A stretch of DNA of 64,000 nucleotides from Shewanella marisflavi (GTDB lineage: Bacteria; Pseudomonadota; Gammaproteobacteria; Enterobacterales; Shewanellaceae): NCBI RefSeq assembly GCF_023283925.1, contig NZ_JAKIKX010000001.1:372001-436000 (forward strand), in the 5' to 3' direction. The position numbers and the translations under genes are program-made. Every line of letters begins with the position of its first letter. Positions within the stretch are counted from its first letter, which is position 1. Positions 26,273 to 34,238 of this stretch are shown here, piece by piece. Below the pieces are notes generated by a model, which ran no database searches, had not been told where the DNA came from, and saw only the letters and a program-made list of their open reading frames with translations.

Positions 26273-26536
26273 ATGAAGAATATTCCAATACACGCCAGCA
26301 TTGAAGGTCAAACCCGGGTCGTCGACACAGATTGGCTAGCCATTATGGCAACGCTAAGAGAACGTGGACTGGAACAGGATGAGCTGCAATTGGTCTATTC
26401 ACAGCTGAATTCTTATCTCAAAGTGACTACAAGAGGACTTACCTTAGCTAAGATACCGCCTTCAATGGCTATTGAGGGGATTACACGTGAGGTGAAGGGG
26501 TCTACCTATGAAGATATGGGAGTGGTTCGACTTTAA
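26273..26536 (+). CDS. Small protein of unknown function
   Basis: 87 residues, soluble, opening MKNIPIHASIEGQTRVVDTD and continuing WLAIMATLRERGLEQDELQL. Mixed helix and strand are predicted by eye; there is no signal, no cysteine and no recognised domain. ACGGAGAAG precedes the ATG. It follows the ABC exporter by 74 bp on the same strand and could be co-transcribed. Its stop overlaps by 4 bp the stop of the convergent small gene on the other strand. Confidence 0.6.
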   Translation: MKNIPIHASIEGQTRVVDTDWLAIMATLRERGLEQDELQLVYSQLNSYLKVTTRGLTLAKIPPSMAIEGITREVKGSTYEDMGVVRL

Positions 26537-26742
26537 GCTGTCTTTGAGGTGTTTATCGGCTTCCAGCCATCGCAAAGTAGGCTGAGTTTGGGGTTTTGGG
26601 GTTCATAGGGGGTCAGCCTGATGATCTCCCCAGCCTTAAAACAGATGGTTTCGCCTTCGATAACAGTGAGTCGGTCACAGTTTTGGCAACTGACCGACAG
26701 TGGTTTACTCTTACTTCCCGAACCAAAAAACGAATTACTCAC
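26533..26742 (-). CDS. Small CxxC protein of unknown function
   Basis: 69 residues with a GTG start (26740-26742) and CGGAG 8 nt upstream. A CxxC pair lies near the middle (SVSCQNCDRL), with two further cysteines (ETICFKAG, LSLLCDG), so a metal-binding fold is possible. The run GEIIRLTPYEPQNPKLSLLC looks beta-rich. There is no known family. The ORF on the opposite strand (26596-26808) lacks a ribosome site, so this strand is preferred. Convergent with, and overlapping by 4 bp, the 26273-26536 gene. Confidence 0.5.
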   Translation of the reverse strand: MSNSFFGSGSKSKPLSVSCQNCDRLTVIEGETICFKAGEIIRLTPYEPQNPKLSLLCDGWKPINTSKTA

Positions 26743-26856
26743 CAGTTAATCTCCGTGGTCACGCTTAACGCCAATTCTCTGGCGCTATTCCATATGTTGC
26801 TAATGTAATCAAGTTTAGCCTATAAATCTAGCGCTATCTAGACTAATGTCTAATCC

Positions 26857-27393
26857 TTAATGGGTAATGGCTGAAGATGCACCATATTGAGTCTTTATCA
26901 GACTGCTTGGACCATTTTCGGGTACTGAAAGTATATATAAATGGTTATATTCATTCTCTTTTAATTGTGGGATTTTGGGTCCTTTGAGTGCATCTATGAT
27001 TGGTGCCAGGGTATTTGAGTGACCCGCGATAATCACATTGCCCTCCTCTTGGTTCACCCGTTCGACAATTGCCTTTATGTGCGCCGCTAGATCCGGTCCG
27101 GCATCGACTATAGTTACAGGGAGTTGACGGGCGCTGATAATCGGCGCCAGTGTTTCTTGGGTACGCCGATACTGAGTTGCTATAGCCAGGCTTAGCGGGG
27201 TGTTAGCTAAGGTCTCTATTAGCGCCTGAGCCCTAATTTTCCCCTGTTCTGTCAGTGATGGATCTCGTCCGTTAGCCGCCTTTTCGGCGTGGCGAACTAG
27301 AATGACGGTTTTCCCCTCACTCCCTTGATTTGCCTCAGCTAAAGGCTGGTAGAGCAAAAGCGAGATGAGGGCATAGCTTAACAGTTTTAACAT
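26857..27393 (-). CDS. Exported histidine phosphatase family protein
   Basis: 178 residues. The signal peptide (MLKLLSYALISLLLYQPLAE) is followed by a compact histidine phosphatase domain. VILVRHAEKA carries the catalytic RH, LSLAIATQYRRTQETLAPI carries the second Arg, and NVIIAGHSNTLAPII carries the second His. It resembles SixA/phosphoglycerate-mutase-like phosphatases, but in the periplasm. Substrate unknown. GAGG precedes the ATG. Single gene. Confidence 0.82.
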   Translation of the reverse strand: MLKLLSYALISLLLYQPLAEANQGSEGKTVILVRHAEKAANGRDPSLTEQGKIRAQALIETLANTPLSLAIATQYRRTQETLAPIISARQLPVTIVDAGPDLAAHIKAIVERVNQEEGNVIIAGHSNTLAPIIDALKGPKIPQLKENEYNHLYILSVPENGPSSLIKTQYGASSAITH

Positions 27394-27547
27394 GGGTAAC
27401 CTCAGGCATCTTGAGCTGGTTTGTTAGGATAAACCATTTATTGGTCGATGCCGATGTAAGATTACATGATCAATTTGTTTAAAGTTGGCTATAAAATGGT
27501 CGATAATAGAGGTTGAGGGTGAATTTAATTTCTTGAGAGAGGCGATT

Positions 27548-28129
27548 ATGGAGATTCAAAATCACGGCGGAGCCGTATCAGCGGCGGCGCGAAATAAAAC
27601 AGATTCGACAACGAATCATGGTCAGCAAGTCTCCGAAGTGGCCAAGAACAAGACGGCATTGGCAGCCAGTAAGCAGTTGATGAATGCGGCTATCTTATCG
27701 GCGCAGCAGGAGGTCAACCTCAGTGCTGGTAATGAACCTATGCAGCTGCTGTACAAAGCGGCTATCGAAGCCATTAATGAGGAGTTAGCGCCGACCATGG
27801 GTGAACATGCCATCGAAACGGCAGTTGCTCAAGGGGTCGATACATCGCCAGAAGCGACAGCCGATCGCATCGTCAGCTTTGCAACCCAGTTTTTTGCTAT
27901 TCATCAGGAGCAAAACCGAGGCCTCTCCTTCGATGAGCAACTTAACTCCTTTATGGATATTATCGGTGGTGCTATCGATCAAGGTTTCGACGAGGCCAAG
28001 GATATTTTATCCGGCCTTAAAGTCTTGGAAGGAGATATTGCCGATGGTGTCGATAAGACCTACAGCTTAGTGCAGGAAGGTCTGCAGGCTTTTAGAGACA
28101 GTTTTAATGATGATACGGCGCAAGAATAG
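27548..28129 (+). CDS. DUF5610-like protein
   Basis: 193 residues, soluble and largely helical: an Ala/Asn-rich N-terminal segment, then an acidic body (EPMQLLYKAAIEAINEELAP, then ATADRIVSFATQFFAIHQEQ, then SFDEQLNSFMDIIGGAIDQG) that matches the DUF5610 pattern known in Shewanella and Vibrio. Function unknown. The ATG at 27548 (MEIQNHGG) is preferred because GAGAGG lies 5 nt upstream; an extension to 27485 has no support. It ends at a strong terminator. Confidence 0.75.
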   Translation: MEIQNHGGAVSAAARNKTDSTTNHGQQVSEVAKNKTALAASKQLMNAAILSAQQEVNLSAGNEPMQLLYKAAIEAINEELAPTMGEHAIETAVAQGVDTSPEATADRIVSFATQFFAIHQEQNRGLSFDEQLNSFMDIIGGAIDQGFDEAKDILSGLKVLEGDIADGVDKTYSLVQEGLQAFRDSFNDDTAQE

Positions 28130-28158
28130 TGCTTGCTTACATTCCAATATCATTGATT

Positions 28159-28184
28159 AAACCCCTTAGACTAAGGGGTTTTTT
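28159..28184 (+). terminator. Rho-independent terminator after the DUF5610-like gene
   Basis: CCCCTTA-GAC-TAAGGGG stem extended by A/T pairs with a T-run, about 30 bp after the stop codon. Confidence 0.87.
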
Positions 28185-28258
28185 GTTGTCTTGACTCTAG
28201 CTAAAAATCTATCAATGATGGGACTAACAGTATCCATAAGGCCGATAGAGGTAGCGAG

Positions 28259-28999
28259 ATGTGGGGAGAGGCGAAGGTAGTAGAGCGAATAGACTGGAGT
28301 GATCAATTATTTACCCTGAAGTTGTCGGCCGATATTGGTGACTTTATTGCCGGGCAATTTATTAAACTATCGCTACATATCGACGATAAACGTGTCGCCC
28401 GGGCTTATTCACTGGTCAATGCCCCGCATGAGTCCCTGTTGGAGGTTCTGGCGGTCAGCGTCGATGATGGACTCTTGTCTCCCAAGCTGCAGGCCCTTAA
28501 CCCTGGGGATAGCGTCGATATCTCTACTAAAGCGGCTGGGTTTATGACCCTGGATGAACTGCCAAAACAGGGTAAGCACTTATGGCTGTTTGCTACAGGC
28601 ACAGCCGTTGGTCCCTTTATTTCCATGATGAGAACTGCTGAGCCGTGGCAGAGATTTGAGCGTGTGATCTTAGTCTATGGTGTAAGATATCAAGAAGATC
28701 TCGCCTATTACCAAGAGCTTAAGACATTCGAGGCTCAGTATCCCGGCCTGTTCTCCTTGGTCACTTCAGTGACGCGTGAGCCAGTGGAAGGGGCGATCAG
28801 CTGCCGCATCACTCAAGGGGTCGAGAGTGGCCTTATTGAGCAGCGAGTCGGCTTGTCACTCAATCCGCAAGATTCACAGGTGATGATTTGCGGTCATCCA
28901 GAGATGATTAAAGAGTTGAATACCTTGTTACAGTCCCGCGGATTGGCGAAAAACCTTCGTCGGGCGCCAGGGCAGATAACTGTTGAAAAATATTGGTAG
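28259..28999 (+). CDS. fpr: Ferredoxin/flavodoxin-NADP(+) reductase
   Basis: 246 residues with an FAD-binding barrel (RAYSLVNAPHESLLEVLAVS), then an NADP domain (HLWLFATGTAVGPFISMMRT, then RVILVYGVRYQEDLAYYQEL, then VMICGHPEMIKELNTLLQSR). The C-terminal aromatic ending VEKYW is typical of bacterial Fpr. It moves electrons between NADPH and ferredoxin or flavodoxin in the cytoplasm and supports the oxidative stress response. AGAGG lies 7 nt before the ATG. The GST-like gene starts 10 bp after its stop. Confidence 0.92.
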   Translation: MWGEAKVVERIDWSDQLFTLKLSADIGDFIAGQFIKLSLHIDDKRVARAYSLVNAPHESLLEVLAVSVDDGLLSPKLQALNPGDSVDISTKAAGFMTLDELPKQGKHLWLFATGTAVGPFISMMRTAEPWQRFERVILVYGVRYQEDLAYYQELKTFEAQYPGLFSLVTSVTREPVEGAISCRITQGVESGLIEQRVGLSLNPQDSQVMICGHPEMIKELNTLLQSRGLAKNLRRAPGQITVEKYW

Positions 29000-29009
29000 A
29001 GGATTCGAG

Positions 29010-29609
29010 ATGCAACTATTGTTTTCTGAGGCGTCACCCTATGCGAGAACGGTTCGGGTGGTGATTGCGCAATTTGCCGTGGCGGGTATAGAGCAAGTTA
29101 GTGTTAATCCGCTTGAGAATGGCGAGCTGCTGCTTACTGCCAACCCTTTGGCTAAGATCCCTTGCCTCATGTTAAACGATGGCGGCGCCCTGTATGACAG
29201 CGAGGTGATCCTGCGATATCTGGATCATGAATACTGTGGTGGTAAGCTGTTTGGTCAGCCTGGGGACTCTTGGTATGGCGAGACGCAATACTCGCTGATT
29301 AAGGGCTTACTCGACAGCGCGGTGGCGTTAAGACAGGAGCAGATGCGTGATGATGAAGGACTGCGCAGCCCCTTTTGGACCGCGAGATTTGAGCAAGCTC
29401 TGTTGAGGGGGTTAGCGCAGATCGAACAGATGGGAATTTCGGGTCACAGTCAGCTTTCTCTTCAGCAGATCTGTTTAGCCTGTTTATTGGAATATCTGGA
29501 CTTTCGGCATCCAGATTTGGATTGGCGTAAGATTGCACCTGCAACGGCTAGGTGGTTAAAGTCCTTTTCTAAGTTAGAGGCTATGGTCAGCACTCGACCT
29601 AATGTCTAG
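29010..29609 (+). CDS. Glutathione S-transferase family protein
   Basis: 199 residues. The N-terminal thioredoxin-like domain has SEASPYARTVRVVIAQ, with the catalytic-type Ser/Pro/Tyr, and the glutathione-binding strand NPLAKIPCLMLNDGGALYDS. An all-helical C-terminal domain runs from about residue 85. The start is ATG 29010 with GAGG 7 nt upstream, 10 bp after the fpr stop; the longer reading to 28983 would overlap fpr. Co-transcription with fpr suggests a detoxification or redox role. Substrate unknown. Its 3' end overlaps the stop of the next gene on the other strand by 11 bp. Confidence 0.85.
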   Translation: MQLLFSEASPYARTVRVVIAQFAVAGIEQVSVNPLENGELLLTANPLAKIPCLMLNDGGALYDSEVILRYLDHEYCGGKLFGQPGDSWYGETQYSLIKGLLDSAVALRQEQMRDDEGLRSPFWTARFEQALLRGLAQIEQMGISGHSQLSLQQICLACLLEYLDFRHPDLDWRKIAPATARWLKSFSKLEAMVSTRPNV

Positions 29610-30069
29610 TATCGCTTTGGCGTCGACCCTTACTTGGTTGGTGGCGCCTGTTGGTTTCGCCAAAGACACCATAGAGCTCGCGAGTGACGCCAAAGTCTAG
29701 CCGCCTATCTTCTGTCTGTCCCCGCCTGTCCTCATGGTGTCGATAGCGGCAACTGCAATCCGCTTTAGTACAACCCGCTAAGGGGAGGGGTGGAGCATCG
29801 TCAGATAGAAATCGCTTGCCCTTGAGTTTTTCTGCATTTTTACATAAGCCTTCATCACTCACAATTTCGACACAGTGATAGGGGTGGATGGTGTTGTGTT
29901 TGACGCTCGGCGCATGAGGAACTTCTTCGCTGATCACGCTAGCACTGAGGTTTGATGGCTGGGGCTGAGAGCGGCGTGAACGTTTCACTTTTACCCGGGT
30001 AAACCTGTGTTTAAAAAGGAATAAAAGTAATATAACGGCGAGTATAAGGGCGAGAATTTCCAAAAACAT
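29599..30069 (-). CDS. Membrane-anchored protein with Cys/His-rich C-terminal motif
   Basis: 156 residues. One N-terminal transmembrane segment (about residues 3-19, LEILALILAVILLLFLF) is followed by a basic linker and a soluble domain. Near the end is a dense motif CTKADCSCRYRHHEDRRGQT, with an upstream IHPYHCVEIV and LCKNAEKLKGKRFLSDD. The three Cys and two His suggest a metal site, though none of the classical finger spacings fits. I recognise no named family. AAGGAG lies 5 nt before the ATG. Convergent overlap of 11 bp with the GST-like gene. Confidence 0.7.
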   Translation of the reverse strand: MFLEILALILAVILLLFLFKHRFTRVKVKRSRRSQPQPSNLSASVISEEVPHAPSVKHNTIHPYHCVEIVSDEGLCKNAEKLKGKRFLSDDAPPLPLAGCTKADCSCRYRHHEDRRGQTEDRRLDFGVTRELYGVFGETNRRHQPSKGRRQSDTRH

Positions 30070-30202
30070 GTGAGCTCCTTTTTTAAGCCGAGTCTTTTGA
30101 GTTTAGTCAGAGAGGCTTTTTTGGTCAAAATGAGACATCAAGGGGATTTTTACCTGTTTACTCTTGCCGTATAGCCTAAGATTGATTACGCTAACCGCGA
30201 TT

Positions 30203-30221
30203 GATAATGGTTATCATTAAC
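30203..30221 (+). promoter_or_regulatory. Fur box upstream of fbpA
   Basis: GATAATGGTTATCATTAAC matches the 19-bp Fur consensus (GATAATGATAATCATTATC) at 16 positions. It ends 19 bp before the fbpA start, so Fur with iron should repress the transporter. Confidence 0.82.
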
Positions 30222-30240
30222 TTTGTTTGGGAGTACTCTC

Positions 30241-31248
30241 ATGAGATTCATGAAGCGTTTGGCTGTTTTTGGGTTTGCTTGTGTGGCATCTGTTGCCAAT
30301 GCGGCTGATAGTGTTACTGTTTATTCTTATCGTCAGGCTTTTCTTATTGATCCTATTTTGGCGGACTTCACCAAGGAGACCGGCATTAAAGTGAATCTGG
30401 TGTTCTCCAAGCAAGGCATCGCCGAACGTATGGCAAGAGAGGGACGCTTATCCCCAGTGGATCTGGTGCTGACCTCTGATTTCTCTCGTTTGATGGAGTT
30501 GGCCGATAAGCAGCTAGTGGCGCCGGTGGACAGTGAGTTACTGACAAACAATATTCCAGCGAATCTACGTTCACCCGACGGTGATTGGTTTGCTCTGACC
30601 AAGCGGGTTCGTAACATCTACTCCTCCAAGGAACGTCTGGGCCCACTGACGATCGATTATGAAGATCTTGCCGATCCTAAGTTTAAGGGCAAGATCTGTA
30701 CCCGTAGTGGTAAGCATCCCTACAATATCTCTTTGGTTGCCTCAATGATCGCCCATCATGGTGAGGCGAAGACTAAAGAGTGGCTAGAAGGCTTTAAAGC
30801 AAATCTGGCGCGAAAGCCACAGGGTAATGACAGAGCTCAGGTTAAAGCCGTTAAAGAAGGCCTGTGTGATATCGCCGTCGGTAATAGCTACTATCTGGGT
30901 AAAATGTTACAAGATCCAAAGCAAGTGCCTTGGGCAGAGGCTGTGAATATCAATTTCCCTAATCAGGCAAATCGCGGTTCACATATTAATGTTTCTGGGA
31001 TGGCATTAGCCAAGTACGCGCCATCGCGGGAAAATGCAATTAAGTTAATGGAGTATCTTTCTGGTGATCAGGCACAGCAAAGTTACGCCGAGTTAAACAT
31101 GGAGTATCCAGTGAAGCCAGATGTGAAACCGTCTCAGCTGGTGGCATCTTGGGGTGAGTTTAAAGCCGATTCACTGCCTATTCACAAACTTGCCGAGTAT
31201 CACAGTGCTGCGGTAAGGTTACTTGATGAAGTGAAGTTCGATCTCTAG
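30241..31248 (+). CDS. fbpA: Iron(III) ABC transporter, periplasmic binding protein
   Basis: 335 residues. The signal peptide ends VANA-ADSVTVYSYRQAF. The FbpA/FutA fold has AERMAREGRLSPVDLVLTSD, ICTRSGKHPYNISLVASMIA and the paired Fe-ligand tyrosines in DIAVGNSYYLGKML. It binds ferric ion in the periplasm and passes it to the permease encoded downstream. The ATG at 30241 is used (GGGAG 7 nt upstream); the ORF extends to 30223 without a ribosome site. Fur box directly upstream; a partial terminator separates it from fbpB. Confidence 0.93.
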   Translation: MRFMKRLAVFGFACVASVANAADSVTVYSYRQAFLIDPILADFTKETGIKVNLVFSKQGIAERMAREGRLSPVDLVLTSDFSRLMELADKQLVAPVDSELLTNNIPANLRSPDGDWFALTKRVRNIYSSKERLGPLTIDYEDLADPKFKGKICTRSGKHPYNISLVASMIAHHGEAKTKEWLEGFKANLARKPQGNDRAQVKAVKEGLCDIAVGNSYYLGKMLQDPKQVPWAEAVNINFPNQANRGSHINVSGMALAKYAPSRENAIKLMEYLSGDQAQQSYAELNMEYPVKPDVKPSQLVASWGEFKADSLPIHKLAEYHSAAVRLLDEVKFDL

Positions 31249-31272
31249 TGGCGTAGGCCTCCTGATTATATT

Positions 31273-31305
31273 AAAGCCTTCCCTGGGGAAGGCTTTGTTG
31301 TTTTT
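31273..31305 (+). terminator. Hairpin between fbpA and fbpB (partial terminator)
   Basis: AAAGCCTTCC / GGAAGGCTTT 10-bp stem with a CTGG loop and GTTGTTTTT after it. The imperfect T-run suggests a leaky terminator that would lower permease expression relative to the binding protein. Confidence 0.7.
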
Positions 31306-31362
31306 GCCCTAAGTCGCTTTTACTAAGTAATAATCGTTCGTCTTTAAGCTTAAATTTAAGTT

Positions 31363-31379
31363 GGTCAATGATAATGACC
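31363..31379 (+). promoter_or_regulatory. Palindrome with one Fur hexamer upstream of fbpB
   Basis: GGTCAATGATAATGACC: arms GGTCA/TGACC around ATGATAA. It contains one exact GATAAT Fur hexamer but not the full Fur box. It lies 23 bp before the fbpB start and could be a weak second Fur site or an unrelated operator. Confidence 0.35.
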
Positions 31380-31402
31380 TCCCTTTTTTACTGAGGCTCT
31401 AT

Positions 31403-33034
31403 ATGATTTTAGGCTTTCCCAAAAGCTGGTCGACTATCAGTTATCTGACGGCGATCTGCTTTGTCTTACCGTTAGCCGCTATCTGTATTCAGGCGCTGGT
31501 TCCTGACGAGGCCGTGTTTGGCCATCTGATGCAGACAGTATTACCCACTTATCTCTTTAATACCTTAGGGTTAATGTTCTTGGTGAGTTTGGGAGCCTTG
31601 CTGTTAGCCGTGCCCGCCGCTTGGTGTGTGGCCCGCTGCGAATTTCCGGGTCGTGCCTGGTTTCAATGGGGTCTGCTCTTGCCTCTGGCTATGCCTGCCT
31701 ACGTCGTGGCCTATGTTTATACGGATCTGCTTGATTACGCCGGTCCAGTGCAGTCTTGGCTGAGAGAGTTTTATGGCTGGCAATCACAGATGGATTACTA
31801 TTTTCCTGATGTGCGTACCTTAGGTGGGGCCTCCTTGATACTTGCCTTGGTGCTGTTTCCCTATATTTATCTTCTGGCGCGCACCGCCTTTATGGAGCAG
31901 TCTCCCAGTCTGCTGCATGCCTCACGGGTCATGGGAGCGAGCCCCTGGCGCAGTTTTTGGCGTCTGAATTTGCCGATGGCCAGACCGGCATTGGCCGTTG
32001 GTGCAGCTTTGGTGGCGATGGAAACGGCGGCAGATTTTGCTACGGTAAGCTACTTTGCTGTGCCCACCTTAACCACGGCGGTCTACGATACCTGGTTAGG
32101 CTATGGTAGCTTGGCGGCGGCCGCAAAACTGTCGGCCATGATCTTGCTTGTCGTATTTTGCCTGATTGGCGTTGAACGATTTGCCCGGCGCAAGCAGCAA
32201 CTGTTTCAAAAGCAGACCCCCATTTCTACCCATGACAGATATCAGCTGAAACCTGGTGCAGCTTGGTTGGCCTTTGGGTATTGCGCGATTTTGCTGCTGT
32301 TTGCTTTTGGGATCCCCATGTGGGTGCTGCTTGGTTATGCCTGGGACTACTTTAGTGTCAGCTGGAATGATGATTTTTGGCAATATAGCCTGAATAGTTT
32401 GCTCATCGCCTTAGTGGTCAGTCTGCTAACGGTTATCGTGGCTTTATTGTTGATGTTTGTAAGACGCTGTAGCCCCAGAACTATTGATATTTTGCCCTCA
32501 CGCCTCGCCTCGACCGGGTATGCGTTGCCGGGGACTGTTTTGGCCATTGGTGTCTTGGTTCCACTGACCTATCTGGATTTTGCCGTCAATGACCTCTATC
32601 GCTATTTTGGGGTCATGGGGCCAGGCCTTATTTTTAGTGGTACGCTATTTGTTTTAATTTTTGCCTTCGCCATTCGTTTTGCTGCCATTGCAATTGGTAG
32701 TATTGAGAACAGCTATAAACACATTAATCCCTCTTTAGATATGGCCTCTGTGACCATGGGGGTTAGGCCTGCGTCTATTCTATCTCGGGTACACTTACCG
32801 CTGCTGCGTAGTGGTATATTTGCCGCTATCTTATTGGTGTTTATCGAATGTATGAAAGAGCTGCCTGCAGCACTTTTACTCAGGCCGGTGGGATTTGAAA
32901 ACCTGGCGACCTATGTCTATCAGTTCGTATCTGATGAACAGTTGGAGCATGGGGCGCTGGGCGCTATCGTTATCGTCTTAGTGGGACTTATTCCGCTTAT
33001 CTATCTAAATCGCTCGCTGGAGCAAGGGAAGTAA
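31403..33034 (+). CDS. fbpB: Iron(III) ABC transporter, two-module permease
   Basis: 543 residues with about twelve transmembrane helices in two permease modules. Each module carries an EAA-like coupling motif, visible as ASRVMGASPWRSFWRLNLPMARP in the first half and DMASVTMGVRPASILSRVHLPLLR in the second (quoted in part). This fused layout is typical of FbpB/SfuB. The start at 31403 is chosen because GAGG lies 7 nt upstream and the ORF extension to 31361 has none. The fbpC start follows the stop by one base. Confidence 0.92.
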   Translation: MILGFPKSWSTISYLTAICFVLPLAAICIQALVPDEAVFGHLMQTVLPTYLFNTLGLMFLVSLGALLLAVPAAWCVARCEFPGRAWFQWGLLLPLAMPAYVVAYVYTDLLDYAGPVQSWLREFYGWQSQMDYYFPDVRTLGGASLILALVLFPYIYLLARTAFMEQSPSLLHASRVMGASPWRSFWRLNLPMARPALAVGAALVAMETAADFATVSYFAVPTLTTAVYDTWLGYGSLAAAAKLSAMILLVVFCLIGVERFARRKQQLFQKQTPISTHDRYQLKPGAAWLAFGYCAILLLFAFGIPMWVLLGYAWDYFSVSWNDDFWQYSLNSLLIALVVSLLTVIVALLLMFVRRCSPRTIDILPSRLASTGYALPGTVLAIGVLVPLTYLDFAVNDLYRYFGVMGPGLIFSGTLFVLIFAFAIRFAAIAIGSIENSYKHINPSLDMASVTMGVRPASILSRVHLPLLRSGIFAAILLVFIECMKELPAALLLRPVGFENLATYVYQFVSDEQLEHGALGAIVIVLVGLIPLIYLNRSLEQGK

Positions 33035-33035
33035 T

Positions 33036-34064
33036 ATGTCGACACTCTCCATCGAGAACCTACATAGTGACTATCAAGGGCAGCTTATTCTGCGCGGGTT
33101 GGATCTGGTGTTACGCCAAGGGGAAATTGCCGCCTTACTCGGTCCCAGTGGCTGCGGCAAGACCACTTTGCTTAAAGCGATTGCGGGTTTACAACCCATA
33201 AGCCAAGGCTCGATAAGTATTAACGGCAGGTTGTTGTCAGGGCCGGGGGTATTTGTGCCGAGCGAAAGGCGCGAGGTTGGCATGATCTTTCAAGATTATG
33301 CTCTGTTTCCCCATCTGACGGTGGCCGATAACATTTTGTTTGGTGTGAAAGGGCTTGATGGCGCCAAGAGACAGGCGCGATTGGACGAGATGCTCGCCTT
33401 GGTCAAGCTAGAAGGGTTGGCGGGGCGCTATCCCCATGAGCTTTCCGGCGGTCAGCAGCAAAGGGTGTCGATTGCCAGGGCTTTGGCCTATGAACCTGAG
33501 CTACTATTACTCGACGAGCCCTTTTCGAATATTGATGCCAAGGTGCGGGGCGAGATGATGTTGGAGATCAGGGAGATCTTAAAGCAGCGTAATGTGAGCG
33601 CCGTTTTTGTTACCCATAGCAAGGATGAGGCCTTTGTGTTTGCCGACAAGCTGGCGCTCTTTAAAGAGGGACGCATTGTTCAGTATGGCTGCGCCGAGGA
33701 ACTCTATAGTGCGCCGACAGATAAATATGTGGCTGAATTTCTTGGCCAGGTGAACTATCTTGGCTGCGAAGTCGAATCGACCGATGCCCTGCAGACACAG
33801 TTAGGTTTGATTCAAAGTAGCAGTGCTTTATCTCAAGGGGTTGGCTATCGCGGAGAGCTGTTATTGCGCCCCGAGCAACTGCAAATGAGAGAAGATGAAC
33901 AGGGCGGGGGCACAGTGATTGCCCGGCGTTTTCTGGGTAATGTTTGCCATTACCGGGTGTTAATTGGTGAGAAGATACTTGAGGTACGTTCCGCTTTGCA
34001 TGGTTTCACCCCAGGGCAGCGTGTGGCATTATCGGTTGAGCCCCATCCTGTGGTCCTGTTTTAA
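33036..34064 (+). CDS. fbpC: Iron(III) ABC transporter ATP-binding protein
   Basis: 342 residues. Walker A is LGPSGCGKTTLLKAIAG, the Q-loop VGMIFQDYALFPHLTV, signature LSGGQQQRVSIARALA, Walker B LLLLDEPFSNID and the H-loop VFVTHSKDEAFVFAD. A C-terminal TOBE-like regulatory domain spans about residues 240-340 (LLLRPEQLQMREDEQG). It powers ferric ion uptake with FbpA and FbpB. Start 1 bp after the fbpB stop, so translation is probably coupled. Confidence 0.94.
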   Translation: MSTLSIENLHSDYQGQLILRGLDLVLRQGEIAALLGPSGCGKTTLLKAIAGLQPISQGSISINGRLLSGPGVFVPSERREVGMIFQDYALFPHLTVADNILFGVKGLDGAKRQARLDEMLALVKLEGLAGRYPHELSGGQQQRVSIARALAYEPELLLLDEPFSNIDAKVRGEMMLEIREILKQRNVSAVFVTHSKDEAFVFADKLALFKEGRIVQYGCAEELYSAPTDKYVAEFLGQVNYLGCEVESTDALQTQLGLIQSSSALSQGVGYRGELLLRPEQLQMREDEQGGGTVIARRFLGNVCHYRVLIGEKILEVRSALHGFTPGQRVALSVEPHPVVLF

Positions 34065-34189
34065 GCCTGATTGATATAACACTTTTGCAACCGACTATGG
34101 TTGCGGGCATTAAAAAAAGTTAATCTACCCACTTAACGACGTTTCGCTTTAACGGTTTGTGGGTTGTGTAATACTAATTATCGCTAAAG

Positions 34190-34210
34190 TTTCGGATAAT
34201 ATTGCCGAAA
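34190..34210 (+). promoter_or_regulatory. Inverted repeat upstream of the DyP peroxidase gene
   Basis: TTTCGG, 9-nt AT-rich spacer, CCGAAA, ending 28 bp before the DyP start. It may be a small operator or a leader hairpin; no known regulator fits clearly. A GCAACC/GGTTGC stem at 34087-34104 without a T-run lies further upstream, after fbpC. Confidence 0.35.
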
Positions 34211-34238
34211 TTGAGACTGACGAAAGGTAGGTTTATTT

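Noticed and set aside
26596..26808. 70-codon plus-strand ORF
   Set aside because: No Shine-Dalgarno and unlike a protein in composition; the opposite-strand CxxC protein has a proper start.
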